Assembly: GCF_030817495.1 (NCBI RefSeq)
Contig: NZ_JAUSZK010000001.1
Span: 1 to 64,000, forward strand
Source of the DNA: Streptomyces sp. V3I7
Lineage (GTDB): Bacteria > Actinomycetota > Actinomycetes > Streptomycetales > Streptomycetaceae
Length of the DNA: 64,000 bases
Reading direction: 5' to 3'
The notes under the pieces are model-generated. The model saw nothing but the letters and a program-made list of their open reading frames with translations, did no database searches and had not been told where the DNA came from. Shown here piece after piece: positions 20,401 through 29,437 of the stretch. A program made the translations under genes and the position numbers. The stretch's first letter is position 1. Each line of letters opens with the position of its first letter.

Positions 20401-20916
20401 ATGACGACTCATCCACTGGCGCAGGAGCACGCCTGTCGAAGCGCCGCTCCCGACGCCACACCCTTACATCGCTTGGACCGTCCCGGCCATGGCGCCGTGA
20501 TGTGCGAGCATTTCACGATCTCACGTCACAAACAGGACACACCGCCGAGTGCACAAGACTCCGCCCAAGTAGGGCACATGCGCCGCATCGCGGCGGCCCG
20601 ACTGCGCGACTGCGGCCTTGAGGCCCTGATCGACGACGTGCTGATCGTCGTCTCCGAGCTGCTGACGAACGCGATCCTGCACAGCAGCACTACGACGATC
20701 GGCCTGCTCATGCGCGTCGACGGCGACATACTGCACATCGCCGTCGACCACGGGGCCCCGGGCGCATCCGAATGCCAGCTCCCCCGCATGGACGCCGAGT
20801 CCGGCCGCGGGCTGTTCCTGGTCGACGCGCTGACACAGGCCAACGCAGGCACCTGGGGCATCAGCGCCTGCGGGACCTGGTGCCACTTCAAGCTGCCCTC
20901 CGGCGGTGCCCGGTGA
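20401..20916 (+). CDS. ATP-binding protein, anti-sigma-factor-like HATPase (SpoIIAB/RsbW type)
   Basis: A 171-residue protein. ATG 20401 is preferred because GGAG lies at 20391; ATG 20365 in the same frame lacks a ribosome-binding site. The fold is the HATPase_c domain found in Streptomyces anti-sigma-like proteins: VLIVVSELLTNAILHSS is the N box, VDHGAPGASECQL stands where the G1 box lies, and ESGRGLFLVDALTQANAGTWGI is the G2 region. Such proteins often pair with an HTH regulator and modulate it or a sigma factor. The gene overlaps the next one by 4 bases. Confidence 0.8.
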   Translation: MTTHPLAQEHACRSAAPDATPLHRLDRPGHGAVMCEHFTISRHKQDTPPSAQDSAQVGHMRRIAAARLRDCGLEALIDDVLIVVSELLTNAILHSSTTTIGLLMRVDGDILHIAVDHGAPGASECQLPRMDAESGRGLFLVDALTQANAGTWGISACGTWCHFKLPSGGAR

Positions 20917-21278
20917 CCGCTGACATGGAGCGCCTGCTAGCACGGCTGCGGGAGTACGAGCCGTTCGACGGCGCGGCGATCCTCGACGACGTCGAGGCCC
21001 TGCTGGACGGTGCCGCCCCTGACGAGGAAGACGTCGAGGAACTGGCGATGCGTCTGCGCGGCCACTCGATGCAACTCGTCCAGATCGCTGTCGCCAACGG
21101 CGCCGACCAGACCGGCACCGAAGCGAGCCGGCTGATTCAGATGGCTCGCACCCTGCGCGCCGAGGAGATGCCCGACGACCACGGGCAAGCAGTGGGGCTC
21201 CTGCGGCGCATGGCCTGCTCCGTCAACGACCTACACGACCACCTGGGCGCCCACAACTTCCTCAGGCAGACGGCATGA
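20913..21278 (+). CDS. Small helical protein, DUF6415-like
   Basis: A 121-residue acidic all-helical protein starting at GTG 20913 inside the end of the HATPase gene. The pattern ERLLARLREYEPF, DVEELAMRLRGHSMQLVQIA and RRMACSVNDLHDHLG recalls small Streptomyces proteins of the DUF6415 type that sit in regulator clusters. No catalytic motif is visible. Overlaps on both sides (it runs into the next gene at 21275) place it in a three-gene operon. Confidence 0.6.
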   Translation: MTADMERLLARLREYEPFDGAAILDDVEALLDGAAPDEEDVEELAMRLRGHSMQLVQIAVANGADQTGTEASRLIQMARTLRAEEMPDDHGQAVGLLRRMACSVNDLHDHLGAHNFLRQTA

Positions 21279-22031
21279 ACGACCGCTCCCTTCCCCCCCA
21301 CTCCCCACCCACCCCCCCACCCACCCTCCCGGACGAGAGAAAGCAGATCTCTGCCGTGCCCACCGCATCCGCGCTGCCGCGCCTGGTCCCCTTCATCACC
21401 CAGCGCACGGGCGAAGAGCCCGCACCGGACAACCTCGTGATCCTGCTGCACCCCTCCGGGCCGCGCCTCTACTACGCGGACGAGGACCGCCGCGACCGGG
21501 ACATGCGAGGCACCCTGATCGCCCGGTGCAGCTTCAACCCCGTCGACGACCACGGCCAGCCGACCGGCAAACCCCAGTGGAAGATGATGCACCCCCACCG
21601 GCAGATGATGTGCATGCAGGCACTGCGCTGCCAGGTCTGCCGGAACCCCGCCCGCACCCCTCTCGGATTCATCTTCCTCACCGGCCCCCAGGACCAAGAC
21701 CCCACCGCGCCCACCGTTCTCACGAACCAGCCGGCCGGTATGCCCCGAGCACGCCCTCGCTGCCTCCAGACTCTGCCCGCACCTGGCGGGGGACCTCATG
21801 GTGTTCTTGGCGAAGAGCGCGCCCCTGTACGGCGTGCACGGCACCCTCTACGGCCTCAACGACAACGGCCAGGTCCACGCCCTGGCGCAGCCCGAACACT
21901 CCCTGCCCTTCGGACACCCCAACATGCCCACCATGCTCGCCTCCCAACTCATCCGCCGCCTGACCTCCTACCGCATCGTCGACCTGGACGAGCTGCAGCG
22001 CGAGCTGACTCTGGCCGTACTGGCCGCATAG
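21275..22031 (+). pseudogene. Frameshifted gene of unknown function (actinobacterial orphan)
   Basis: ATG 21275 overlaps the upstream stop. The first part reads well (LPRLVPFITQRTGEE, LVILLHPSGPRLYYADEDRRDRD, MCMQALRCQVC) until NQPA at about 21735. Sense then moves to the +1 frame: VCPEHALAASRLCPHLAGD, LYGVHGTLYGLNDNG and a natural stop at 22031. Joined, the two frames give a coherent protein of about 250 residues with CxxC and CPEH...CPHL motifs that could bind zinc. A single extra base near 21733-21739 explains it. It could be a real mutation, a sequencing error or, less likely, programmed shifting. The remaining original frame to 22333 is Arg/Pro-rich shadow. Confidence 0.6.
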
Positions 22032-22169
22032 CCCCTGCCCGGCCGCCCGGCCGACACACGTCCCGGGCCCTTGGGCAGGTACAACCCTCCCAGCGCGGGG
22101 CACACCGACCCGACGTTCCCCCACGGCAGGTCAGCTCCCCGCGCCGGGCCCAGAACCGCCGGTCGCCCA

Positions 22170-22545
22170 GCACGACGACCAGCGCAGGGCGGCGCGGTAG
22201 CCGACGTACGAGGCGGCGATCAGTGTCAGGACGGAGGCGAAGGCCAGCTGGGCGAGGAGTTCGCGCAGGGCCTCGTCGCGGTGGCCGCGTTGCACGGCCG
22301 CGACGACGACGCGCGTCTGGCCGTCCGACGTGACGCGCTTGGCGTGCAGCCGCAGGGAGTCGGGCGTGATCGGCACCAGTGAGCCGACATCGCGCCGTAC
22401 CGCGTGCCCGTACACAGCCGCGTCGACCTCGGCGGGGGTGAGCAGCGGCCGCCGGCGCACCGCCGCACTGGAAACGAGCACACGGACGCGAGCGTCGAGG
22501 ACCTGGTGGAGGCTGCCGCTGAGACCCGGCGGCCATCACGCTGCT
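22170..22545 (-). pseudogene. Histidine kinase remnant (sensor region and membrane helix)
   Basis: Reading leftwards the sense is LHQVLDARVRVLVSSAAVRRRPLLTPAEVDAAV, then RVVVAAVQRGHRDEALRELLAQLAFASVLTLIAASYVGYRAA. This is the extracytoplasmic sensor region and second membrane helix of an actinobacterial two-component sensor kinase. After YRAA the sense is lost and a stop follows; the HAMP, H-box and ATPase parts are missing, as is the N-terminus. It is a fragment without function. Confidence 0.65.
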
Positions 22546-22679
22546 GTCGCGTGGCCGTGACGCCGGCTGGCCGTGGAAGTCGGCTGCCTGACTCGCCTCG
22601 GCGCCCTGCCTGACGCACGAAACCTCCGCAGGGCAGCGCCCGACGTCGTTGTCTGGACCCCGAGTTCGGGCACGTCGCG

Positions 22680-23354
22680 CTACCGGGCGAGCGTAACGGC
22701 GAGCGGTACGTCCGGACAGCCGTCCAGCACGGCGGTGAGCGTGGCTTGCTCGGCGGTGTCGATGCTCAGTTTCCAGCGCAGTTTGTCCGCGATCCAGTCT
22801 GCGGTGTACTGACATCGGTAACCGACGGCCGGCGGCAGCCAGGTCGACGGGTCCTGGTCGGCCTTCGATCGGTTGCTGGTGGCGGAGACGGCGATGAGCG
22901 CGCGGTCGTCTCCGAGGTCGTTGGCGTAGGCCTCCCGCTCCTTCGCGCTCCAGGTGCTGGCTCCGGAGTCCCAAGCCTCGGCGAGCGGCACGAGGTGGTC
23001 GATGTCGAGACCGCGCGGCCCGCTGACGTACCGGTCGTCGTACGGGGAGTACCACTCGCCGCCGGTCAGGGTGCAGGTGCCGGTCCGGTCGGGGGCGACC
23101 ACGGCTTCGGCGAGGAGGACCTCGTTGCGGGTGCTGCAGCCGTCGCGGTCGGCGTCGATCCAGTGCTTGAACTTGGTGCGCTCGTAGCCGGTGCGGTCCT
23201 CGGCGCGGACGGGGAGCTGCGCGAGGGCGTCACGGACGGGCGCGGTGACCGTCTCACCGGGGACCTTGCCGGCGGCCGGGGCGCCGTGGGCGGTGGCAGG
23301 GATGAGAAGTACGGCAACGGCGGCCACGGCGACGGTGGTGCGGGCGAGGCGCAC
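22680..23354 (-). CDS. Secreted HNH-family nuclease (DUF1524/GmrSD-type)
   Basis: A 224-residue protein with a signal peptide (MRLARTTVAVAAVAVLLIPATAHGAPA). The core motif is LDIDHLVPLAEAWDSGAS with a downstream NRSKAD, the DHxxP...N pattern of the HNH/DUF1524 fold; HW and RNEVL segments upstream fit the same family, in which Cys pairs (CSTRNE, GTCTLTGG) are conserved. Extracellular HNH nucleases of this type are widespread in Streptomyces, where DNA scavenging or growth inhibition is presumed. It stands alone with no immunity gene visible. Confidence 0.85.
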   Translation of the reverse strand: MRLARTTVAVAAVAVLLIPATAHGAPAAGKVPGETVTAPVRDALAQLPVRAEDRTGYERTKFKHWIDADRDGCSTRNEVLLAEAVVAPDRTGTCTLTGGEWYSPYDDRYVSGPRGLDIDHLVPLAEAWDSGASTWSAKEREAYANDLGDDRALIAVSATSNRSKADQDPSTWLPPAVGYRCQYTADWIADKLRWKLSIDTAEQATLTAVLDGCPDVPLAVTLAR

Positions 23355-23596
23355 TCGGGATTCCTTTCGGAGATCACGAACGGGGCGTGATCTTCGTAGC
23401 GGCTCCTCGGGCGGCGCGCGCGGAGGCCGACGACGGCTCTACTCGATCGGACGGTAAGCATGATCATCAGCCAGTCACACCGCGCAGCCTAAAATCCCAG
23501 GTCTGACAGACATCCCCGACGAACTGATCAAACTGGAACGATCCACCGAAGGAGGCCAGTTGGGGAAGCCCGGGTAGTTCTCCACCTCGGTCGGGC

Positions 23597-25825
23597 TCAT
23601 CGGCGCCCGCGGGGCCAGAAGAAGTACCCGAGGGCGAGTGCCGCGATGCCGATCGCGGACACGCTCCCCGTCGCCCATATCGCCGCGTCGCGTGACTGGA
23701 AGAACCCGGCCTGCAGGACCTGCACCACGCCGGACATCCCCGCGCCCGCGATCACGGCCAGGAACACCTCCAGCTTCGCCCGCTGCCTACCCTCCCGCCG
23801 CTCCTCCTCCCGGGACTCCTGTTCTTCGCGCTGCCTGGCCAGTTTGGCGATGCTCGACCCGAGCTGGTCCTTCGCCACTTCTTCGATCATGGCGTTGAGT
23901 TCCGTGGCCCGCTGGTGAAAGGTAGACCCGTCCAGTACCAGCCGCAGGACGTCCGCCACGACTGGCGACGAGACCAGCGACGGCGAGCGGATTAGGGTGA
24001 TCGTCGACCTGACCGACATTGCGAAGTCGTTGAGACGGGTCCTCTCGGCGTCGAGTTCGCGCGCGAGCGCCCGAAGAGCTTGCGAACTGCCACCTGGGTT
24101 GCGCTCCGCCGTGTCGACCCGCGCTCTGAACGCCTCAACGCGCTGGTAGTGGTCGACTAGTTCGAGGGACCAACCCGTGAACAGCCCGTCGAGGGAGGCG
24201 ACGAACTCCACAACGTGGCCCCGGCCGTTGTGGGCGAATTCCGGCATCCCTGGGGCGATGATCGCCGTGGTGTTGGAGGTCCGCACGATCTGCTCGCCGG
24301 TCAGCCCGGTGATGGTGGTAGTCAGGTCGCTGGCGCGCGTGTACCGAGCCCACTCCACAATGGAACCTATCAGGTGAGTGACTGGGTTGGTCAGCAGTTG
24401 GGTGCCCATCACTCCCTGGAGGCCCGCGGCGGTGCGCACCTCCTGCCGCGCGTCCCCGGCCGGCCCCAGCGTGGTGGAGGCCGCGTTGACCGCGACGACA
24501 ACGTGGAACATCCCCGGACTCGCCAAGGCGCGTGAGCCATCCCGGCCCCCGGTGTCGCCCAAGCACTCGCACACGTCCTCGGCGAGGTTCAATGCCAGTT
24601 CCGACAACCGCCGCCACCGAGGGGACCGGCCATCCCGGAAGGCGACACGGGCCGCCCCGTACTCCGGCGCGGCTCGCAGCATCGCCGCGTAGAGGTCAGC
24701 CGGGCTGGCGTCCACGATCTCCCGGCTGAAGCGGACGTAGTGGTTACCGAGCCGGGAGAAGCGGATCTCCGCCCGGACCTGATCGAGCGGGCGGCCGTCC
24801 ATGCCGCTGACCATCACGTCAGGAAGCTCGACCAGTGCGCCGCCGTACCGCCGTTCGAAGGCATCCGAACCGTGCCAGACGTCGTCCAGGTTCAGCGAGC
24901 TGTTGACAGAGACCCGCCTGGTTCCCCCCAGCTCCCAATCAGCGCAACGCGTGGCGACCGCGTCGAGAACCTCCTGCGGTGGCACGCCGCGCACCGCGAA
25001 CGGGTAGAGATACACGATCTTCCCGTGATCCACGCGCAGCCACGGGTCGTCCTTTCGCTCTGCCAGCGACACCAACGCCAGCCGGTGCGCCTGAATTTCG
25101 CTCAGGTAACCGAAGTCAGTGACGTGGCCTCCGTCTTCGGCCACTTCGATCTGCGCGATCGCCTCGTCGAGCGGCTCGCCCATCGCAAGGAACTCCCGGA
25201 CCCCGCGCACCGCTCGGGCGACCGCCACGCCACACACGTCGTCGATCTCTGCGATCCGCGCGAGGAGGTAGCGGCTGATATCGGGAAGGCCGTCCGCTGC
25301 CCGCCGCGCGAGCTCCCCAGCTTCGCGTGCCTTCACCACGGCCGCGTCCAACGCCGCCTGCTGGGCTTCCAACTGCCCGGTGACCATCGCGTTCTCTGCG
25401 TGGATCTGCGCCGCGACACTCTCCATCAGAGCTACCACCGCCCGCCCTGCCACCTGGTTCGCGGCCTCCAGACGCGCCCCGCGCTCCCGCACGCACTGGG
25501 CGGCCGCCTCCAGCGTCTCCCACAGAGGCTCGAAGTGGTAGGAGATATTCCACTCCGCTTCCACCACGGTGAGGACGAACAGCAGCAGGAATGGAACACC
25601 GCCAGGCGCGATCGCGGCCTTCTCCCACTGCCGGAGGATCTCGGCAATAGCAGCCTCGGTCCGGTCAACCGACCGGCGCCCCTGCGACGGCTGATCCGGC
25701 ACCGGATGAACATCCCACTGCGGCAGCACAACCAGGCGGTCGGTCTCCACCTGCAGACCCGCCAGCCACTCGCGCAGTGGCCGTAACTCACCTGCGGCCA
25801 GGGCTTCCATCATGGGGCGATGCAT
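23597..25825 (-). CDS. 742-residue protein with C-terminal coiled coil and two membrane helices, unknown function
   Basis: I do not recognise the family. ATG 25825 starts a protein with an N-terminal hydrophobic patch (GGVPFLLLFVLTVVEAEW), a long helical segment (residues about 100-200), a mixed middle domain with VYLYPFAVRG and YVRFSREIVDASPADLYAAML, and a C-terminal part of helical segments (SVRSTITLIRSP), a Glu/Arg-rich coiled coil (about 655-690) and two closing helices before GYFFWPRGRR. The tail layout (helical stalk, two membrane helices) recalls CorA-like proteins without the GMN motif. Such long single-copy proteins with a membrane hairpin occur in actinobacterial conflict systems, but that is only a guess here. 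It is flanked by an HNH nuclease and a transposase. Confidence 0.6.
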   Translation of the reverse strand: MHRPMMEALAAGELRPLREWLAGLQVETDRLVVLPQWDVHPVPDQPSQGRRSVDRTEAAIAEILRQWEKAAIAPGGVPFLLLFVLTVVEAEWNISYHFEPLWETLEAAAQCVRERGARLEAANQVAGRAVVALMESVAAQIHAENAMVTGQLEAQQAALDAAVVKAREAGELARRAADGLPDISRYLLARIAEIDDVCGVAVARAVRGVREFLAMGEPLDEAIAQIEVAEDGGHVTDFGYLSEIQAHRLALVSLAERKDDPWLRVDHGKIVYLYPFAVRGVPPQEVLDAVATRCADWELGGTRRVSVNSSLNLDDVWHGSDAFERRYGGALVELPDVMVSGMDGRPLDQVRAEIRFSRLGNHYVRFSREIVDASPADLYAAMLRAAPEYGAARVAFRDGRSPRWRRLSELALNLAEDVCECLGDTGGRDGSRALASPGMFHVVVAVNAASTTLGPAGDARQEVRTAAGLQGVMGTQLLTNPVTHLIGSIVEWARYTRASDLTTTITGLTGEQIVRTSNTTAIIAPGMPEFAHNGRGHVVEFVASLDGLFTGWSLELVDHYQRVEAFRARVDTAERNPGGSSQALRALARELDAERTRLNDFAMSVRSTITLIRSPSLVSSPVVADVLRLVLDGSTFHQRATELNAMIEEVAKDQLGSSIAKLARQREEQESREEERREGRQRAKLEVFLAVIAGAGMSGVVQVLQAGFFQSRDAAIWATGSVSAIGIAALALGYFFWPRGRR

Positions 25826-26220
25826 CCTCCGATGCTAGAAGCCGCCACGCTGCGCAGGAGGCGTTTCCTGAAGTGTTGGAGGGAGACGCTGCCCTGGGCG
25901 AAACGGTCGTCCCACGGCGAGCTCATGACGCAGCGCCAGAGCAGCCCGGGGAAGGGAGTTGCTGTGGTAAGAGACTGATCGGACTCATACTGTCCCTCAC
26001 CGACTACGACCGCTTCGCCGCCGTGTCCCCCAGAGCGGCCCAGATCGTGCTGAACACACACCGACCCTCTCCCGGAGGCCCCTATCTCCTTTCCGTCCGG
26101 CCCCCTGCCACTGCACGACATCGCCACCAGACCGCTCCCCAGAGGCGCGAGCGGCGTACTCGTCCAATGAGCCCTTCGAGTTGGCCACCGATCGGGTGAT
26201 GGGCCGTGTAGCGCAACGAG
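25826..26220. other. Gene-poor stretch before the IS5-type transposase
   Basis: About 395 bases with no convincing gene. It probably contains the promoter of the 742-residue protein at its left end and the left end of the insertion sequence at its right end, whose exact border I could not define. Confidence 0.35.
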
Positions 26221-26282
26221 CGAGGCCCCCGGGCTGTTGATCGAGATGTCTGACGTCTCAATCACGTTGCTCGGGGGCCTCG
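26221..26282 (+). repeat. 10-bp inverted repeat abutting the transposase start
   Basis: CGAGGCCCCC (26221-26230) pairs with GGGGGCCTCG (26273-26282) across 42 bases; the right arm ends one base before the transposase start. It could sequester the start from read-through transcripts, a known safeguard of insertion sequences, or be a transposase binding site. Confidence 0.5.
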
Positions 26283-27032
26283 TTGGTCATCCATGCTGCC
26301 GCACTCGACCTGCCGCATGCACTCGTGGAGTGGGTCACCATGCTGATCATCACCCGTGAGGGCGACCGGCGCTGCAAGCTTCGTCCGTCCCAGCGCGCGA
26401 TGGTGGCACTGGTGTACCTGCGCGAGCACACCACTCTTGCGAAGATCGCCGCCGGGTTCGGGATCAGCGAGTCCACCGCCCACGCCTACACCAGCGCGGT
26501 CATCGACCTGCTCGCCGAACGTGCACCAGGCCTCCTGAAGACGCTGCGCGAGCACGAACCCGAGTTCGTCCTGCTTGACGGCACCCTCGCCGAGTGCGAC
26601 CGGGTCGGCGACGGCCGGGCCGACTACTCCCACAAACACCGGCGCCACGGCGTGAACGTGCAGGTCGTCACCGACCCCGGCGGCCAGTTGCTGTGGCTCT
26701 CGCCCGCCCTGCCGGGCCGCACCCATGACCTGACTGCCGCCCGCACCCACCGGATCATCCGGATCTGCGAACGCCAAGGCGTTCCCATCCTGGCCGATCT
26801 CGCCTACCAGGGCGCCGGCCCATGGCTGACCACCGGCATCAAACGCAGGCCCCTGCAGGAACTCACCCCCACCGAAAAGTCCCGCAACCAGGCACTGGCC
26901 GCAGCGCGAGCGCCCGTCGAACGCGGCGTCGCGAGGCTGAAGTCCTGGCGGATCTTCCGCAGGTCCCGGTGCAGCCCCAACCGCATGACGTCAATCGCCA
27001 AGGCTATCCTCACGCTGGAGCGGCAACGCTGA
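26283..27032 (+). CDS. IS5-type transposase (HTH_Tnp_4 / DDE_Tnp_4)
   Basis: A 249-residue transposase that starts at TTG 26283. It has an N-terminal helix-turn-helix ([35 protein letters not shown]), the first DDE Asp in [11 protein letters not shown], a [24 protein letters not shown] strand set, the second Asp in [11 protein letters not shown] and the Glu in [14 protein letters not shown]. All catalytic residues are present and the length is normal, so it may be active. Its stop lies 6 bases from the end of the convergent peptidase gene, so the element ends very close to that gene. Confidence 0.85.
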   Translation: MVIHAAALDLPHALVEWVTMLIITREGDRRCKLRPSQRAMVALVYLREHTTLAKIAAGFGISESTAHAYTSAVIDLLAERAPGLLKTLREHEPEFVLLDGTLAECDRVGDGRADYSHKHRRHGVNVQVVTDPGGQLLWLSPALPGRTHDLTAARTHRIIRICERQGVPILADLAYQGAGPWLTTGIKRRPLQELTPTEKSRNQALAAARAPVERGVARLKSWRIFRRSRCSPNRMTSIAKAILTLERQR

Positions 27033-27038
27033 AGAAGC

Positions 27039-27704
27039 TCACTGAAACAACTTCCAGTGGCCCTCGGAGACCACTTCGACAGCGCCGTTGGTCACCTTGA
27101 TGGCGGTCTGCTCGTCAATCGCATACGCCGGCCCCTCGATCCCGGCCGCCCATCGTTCTGCCTCGGCCATGGTGTTCTCCGGGCAAGCCGGGTGATCCAG
27201 GTGCGGGAAGATCGAAAAATCAACCACGCCCAGCGCACTGTCGCCGCCGGCGGGCGGCTTCCAGCCCACGAGGTCCTCACCGATGCGGGGGGTCATCACC
27301 AGGCTCCCGGCGCTGAGGCCCACATACACCGTGTCGGGCAGCGACGGCAGGAGAGCAGCCAGCCCGGACTCCCGCATCCAGTGGCACAAATACAGCGCGT
27401 CACCGCCATTGACCAGCAGGACGTCGGCCTCCCGGACCCAGGAGACCCAGAGCGCCTCGTCGATGCTGGGCAGCGCGGTGAGTTCCAGCACCCCCACCGA
27501 CTTCCACCCCAGCTCGGTCATGGGGCTCGGGGATCGTCCGCTGATGAACCGCCAGGGCCCGCCCGGATCGGCGCCGGGACCCCCATACCCCGCGGTCGGG
27601 ATACACAGGGCGCTGGACTCGGCGATCGGCTTACCCAGCAGGTCGACCAGCGCATCCTGGATGCTCGCGTTCTTGATGCCGGAGTCGGTGAGGAGAAGCT
27701 TCAT
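27039..27704 (-). CDS. Peptidase E-like protein (S51 family, class-I glutamine amidotransferase fold)
   Basis: A 221-residue protein. ATG 27704 is chosen because GGGAAGGA is spaced 5 bases upstream; a longer frame exists. It begins MKLLLTDSGIKN, typical of PepE-like proteins. It has LLVNGGDALYLCHW, then the nucleophile elbow VYVGLSAGSLVMTP with the catalytic Ser, and a closing DEQTAIKV. S51 peptidases cleave Asp-X dipeptides or related substrates in the cytoplasm. The 3' end reads GHWKLFQ and abuts the transposon end. Confidence 0.85.
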   Translation of the reverse strand: MKLLLTDSGIKNASIQDALVDLLGKPIAESSALCIPTAGYGGPGADPGGPWRFISGRSPSPMTELGWKSVGVLELTALPSIDEALWVSWVREADVLLVNGGDALYLCHWMRESGLAALLPSLPDTVYVGLSAGSLVMTPRIGEDLVGWKPPAGGDSALGVVDFSIFPHLDHPACPENTMAEAERWAAGIEGPAYAIDEQTAIKVTNGAVEVVSEGHWKLFQ

Positions 27705-27863
27705 CATGTCCTTCCCGAGGAACGTCGTCGCCATGGTCAGAAAACGGTAGTTGATCTGACTGAACGAGCTTGGCGTGACTGTCCGCCTCCCCGGAACTCG
27801 CACGCAGGCGCTGCGGTCCGACGTGGACAAGGCCAGCCTCCGGCGCTCCGCGCCGGAGCGAGG

Positions 27864-28173
27864 ATGCAACAGCCCCGAATAGGTGACAGAGGCGCGGGCA
27901 TCCAGTCCAGCGCCATGCTCGCCCTCTCCGCCGAGGGAATCCTCCCGAAGGTCGATTACGCCATATTCGCCGATACCGGTTGGGAACCCAAGGCTGTCTA
28001 CGCACACCTCGACCGCCTCGAACGAGAAATAGCGAAGCCCGCCGGTATACCCGTTCTCCGCGTCTCAGCCGGAAACATCCGGGAGGATGCACTCGACCCC
28101 GATCACCGCTTCGCATCCATGCCCCTGCACATCCTCAATCGGGACGGGAAGAAGGGCATGACCAGGCGCCAAT
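27864..28173 (+). pseudogene. 5' half of a PAPS-reductase-like gene interrupted by a mobile element
   Basis: From ATG 27864 the sense is GAGIQSSAMLALSAEG, YAIFADTGWEPKAVYAHLDRLER, VSAGNIREDALDP and GMTRRQCT, then it stops making sense at about 28173. The P-loop-like GxGxQSS and FADTGWEP motifs belong to the PP-loop/PAPS-reductase-like family found on actinobacterial plasmids and phages. The missing half lies 3.9 kb away at 32121-32744, where GEYKVKPIKKKIRELLGYPY continues exactly where this part stops. The gene was therefore split by the element between them. Confidence 0.85.
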
Positions 28174-28240
28174 GCACAGTTATCTGCACCTCTCCTCCTC
28201 GTTGATCGCAGTGACCAACAACTCGATCAAGGAGAGCGAA

Positions 28241-29437
28241 GTGGATCTACGTCACGAACTGATGGAGGGCCGGGCCCAACTGCCTCGCGCCGGCGCCGTG
28301 GTGGACACCGGTGAGGCCCACCCTCCATACGTGGTCGTCAACGGCATCGGGCACGAAGTGGAGCCCGTCACCGCGTACCTGCGCAACCTGGCGCTGAGCG
28401 ACAACAGCCCGTTGACCTCCCGAAGCTACGGGTTCGGGATGCTGCGTTGGTTCCGGCTCCTGTGGCTCCTCGATGTCGCCTGGGAACGGGCGACCGAGGC
28501 GGAGGCAGCTGTCCTGACCGGCTGGCTGCGTACGGCACCGAATCCTCAGCGTCGTCGGCGCAACCCTCAGTCGCCGCCCCCGGGGACGGTCAATCCGCGG
28601 ACCGGAAAGCCGTATCTCAGCCCCGGATACGCCCCGACGACGATCAACCACGCATTGTCCGTGGTGAGCGGCTTCTACACGTTCCATGCGCACTACGGGC
28701 GCGGTCCGGTGGTGAACCCCGTACCCGTTTCGCCGCAGCGGCGCCGGGCGTTGAGTCACCTGAGTCCGCTGGAGACCAAGCCAGTTCTGGGCCGGTCCAG
28801 GTTGCGGCAGAAGGTCGCGCATCGGCCCCCGCGGTCCATTCCCGACCTCTTGTGGAACGAGCTGTTCACCGCGATGGGATGCGAGCGGGATCGGGCCCTG
28901 CTCGACTGCTACGTCACCAGCGGCGCCCGCGCGGAGGAGCTGCTCGGTGTCGGTACGAACGATATTCACTGGGCCAAGCCGGGCCTCTACGTCATCTCCA
29001 AGGGCACCCGCGAGCGCGAACTCGTTCCGATCTCGCCGGAAGCCTGTGTCCGGCTGGCCCGCTACCTGGACAGCACCGGTACACCGCAGGCCGGTGATGC
29101 CGTCTGGCGGACTCGGCACGGGCAGGACCGCCCACTGACCTACTGGGCGATGCGGCGGGTGGTGCAGCGGGCTCAGCAGAACCTCGGCACCAACTGGACC
29201 TTGCACGATCTTCGTCACACGGCGGCCCACCGGATGGCCAACGGAGGCAAGCTCACGCTGCCCGAGGTCCAGACCGTTCTCAGGCACGCCAACATCCAGA
29301 CCACCAGTCGCTATCTGGCGGTGCGGGTCGAGGAGATCTTCGACGCTCTCCTGGAGCACTACAACCAGCCCCGGCCGCAGACGAGTTACCCGACCGGCTA
29401 CTCCGCCGACGACATCGCGGCGGTGTTCGGTGCCTAA
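28241..29437 (+). CDS. Tyrosine recombinase / integrase
   Basis: A 398-residue recombinase. GTG 28241 is chosen because AAGGAG lies at 28229-28234; the open frame extends further left into the disrupted host gene. It has a SAM-like N-terminal domain (LTSRSYGFGMLRWFRLLWLLDV) and a catalytic domain with Arg in TSGARAEELLG, Lys in SKGTRERELVPI, HDLRHTAAHR (HxxR), LRHANIQTTSRYL with the second His and the nucleophilic Tyr. The full set suggests an active enzyme. Its stop overlaps the next recombinase gene, as in multi-recombinase transposons. Confidence 0.88.
   Translation: MDLRHELMEGRAQLPRAGAVVDTGEAHPPYVVVNGIGHEVEPVTAYLRNLALSDNSPLTSRSYGFGMLRWFRLLWLLDVAWERATEAEAAVLTGWLRTAPNPQRRRRNPQSPPPGTVNPRTGKPYLSPGYAPTTINHALSVVSGFYTFHAHYGRGPVVNPVPVSPQRRRALSHLSPLETKPVLGRSRLRQKVAHRPPRSIPDLLWNELFTAMGCERDRALLDCYVTSGARAEELLGVGTNDIHWAKPGLYVISKGTRERELVPISPEACVRLARYLDSTGTPQAGDAVWRTRHGQDRPLTYWAMRRVVQRAQQNLGTNWTLHDLRHTAAHRMANGGKLTLPEVQTVLRHANIQTTSRYLAVRVEEIFDALLEHYNQPRPQTSYPTGYSADDIAAVFGA

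Noticed and set aside
22226..23055. Arg-rich frames overlapping the histidine kinase remnant and HNH gene
   Set aside because: Shadows; the coherent sense is in the frames annotated as the remnant and the nuclease.
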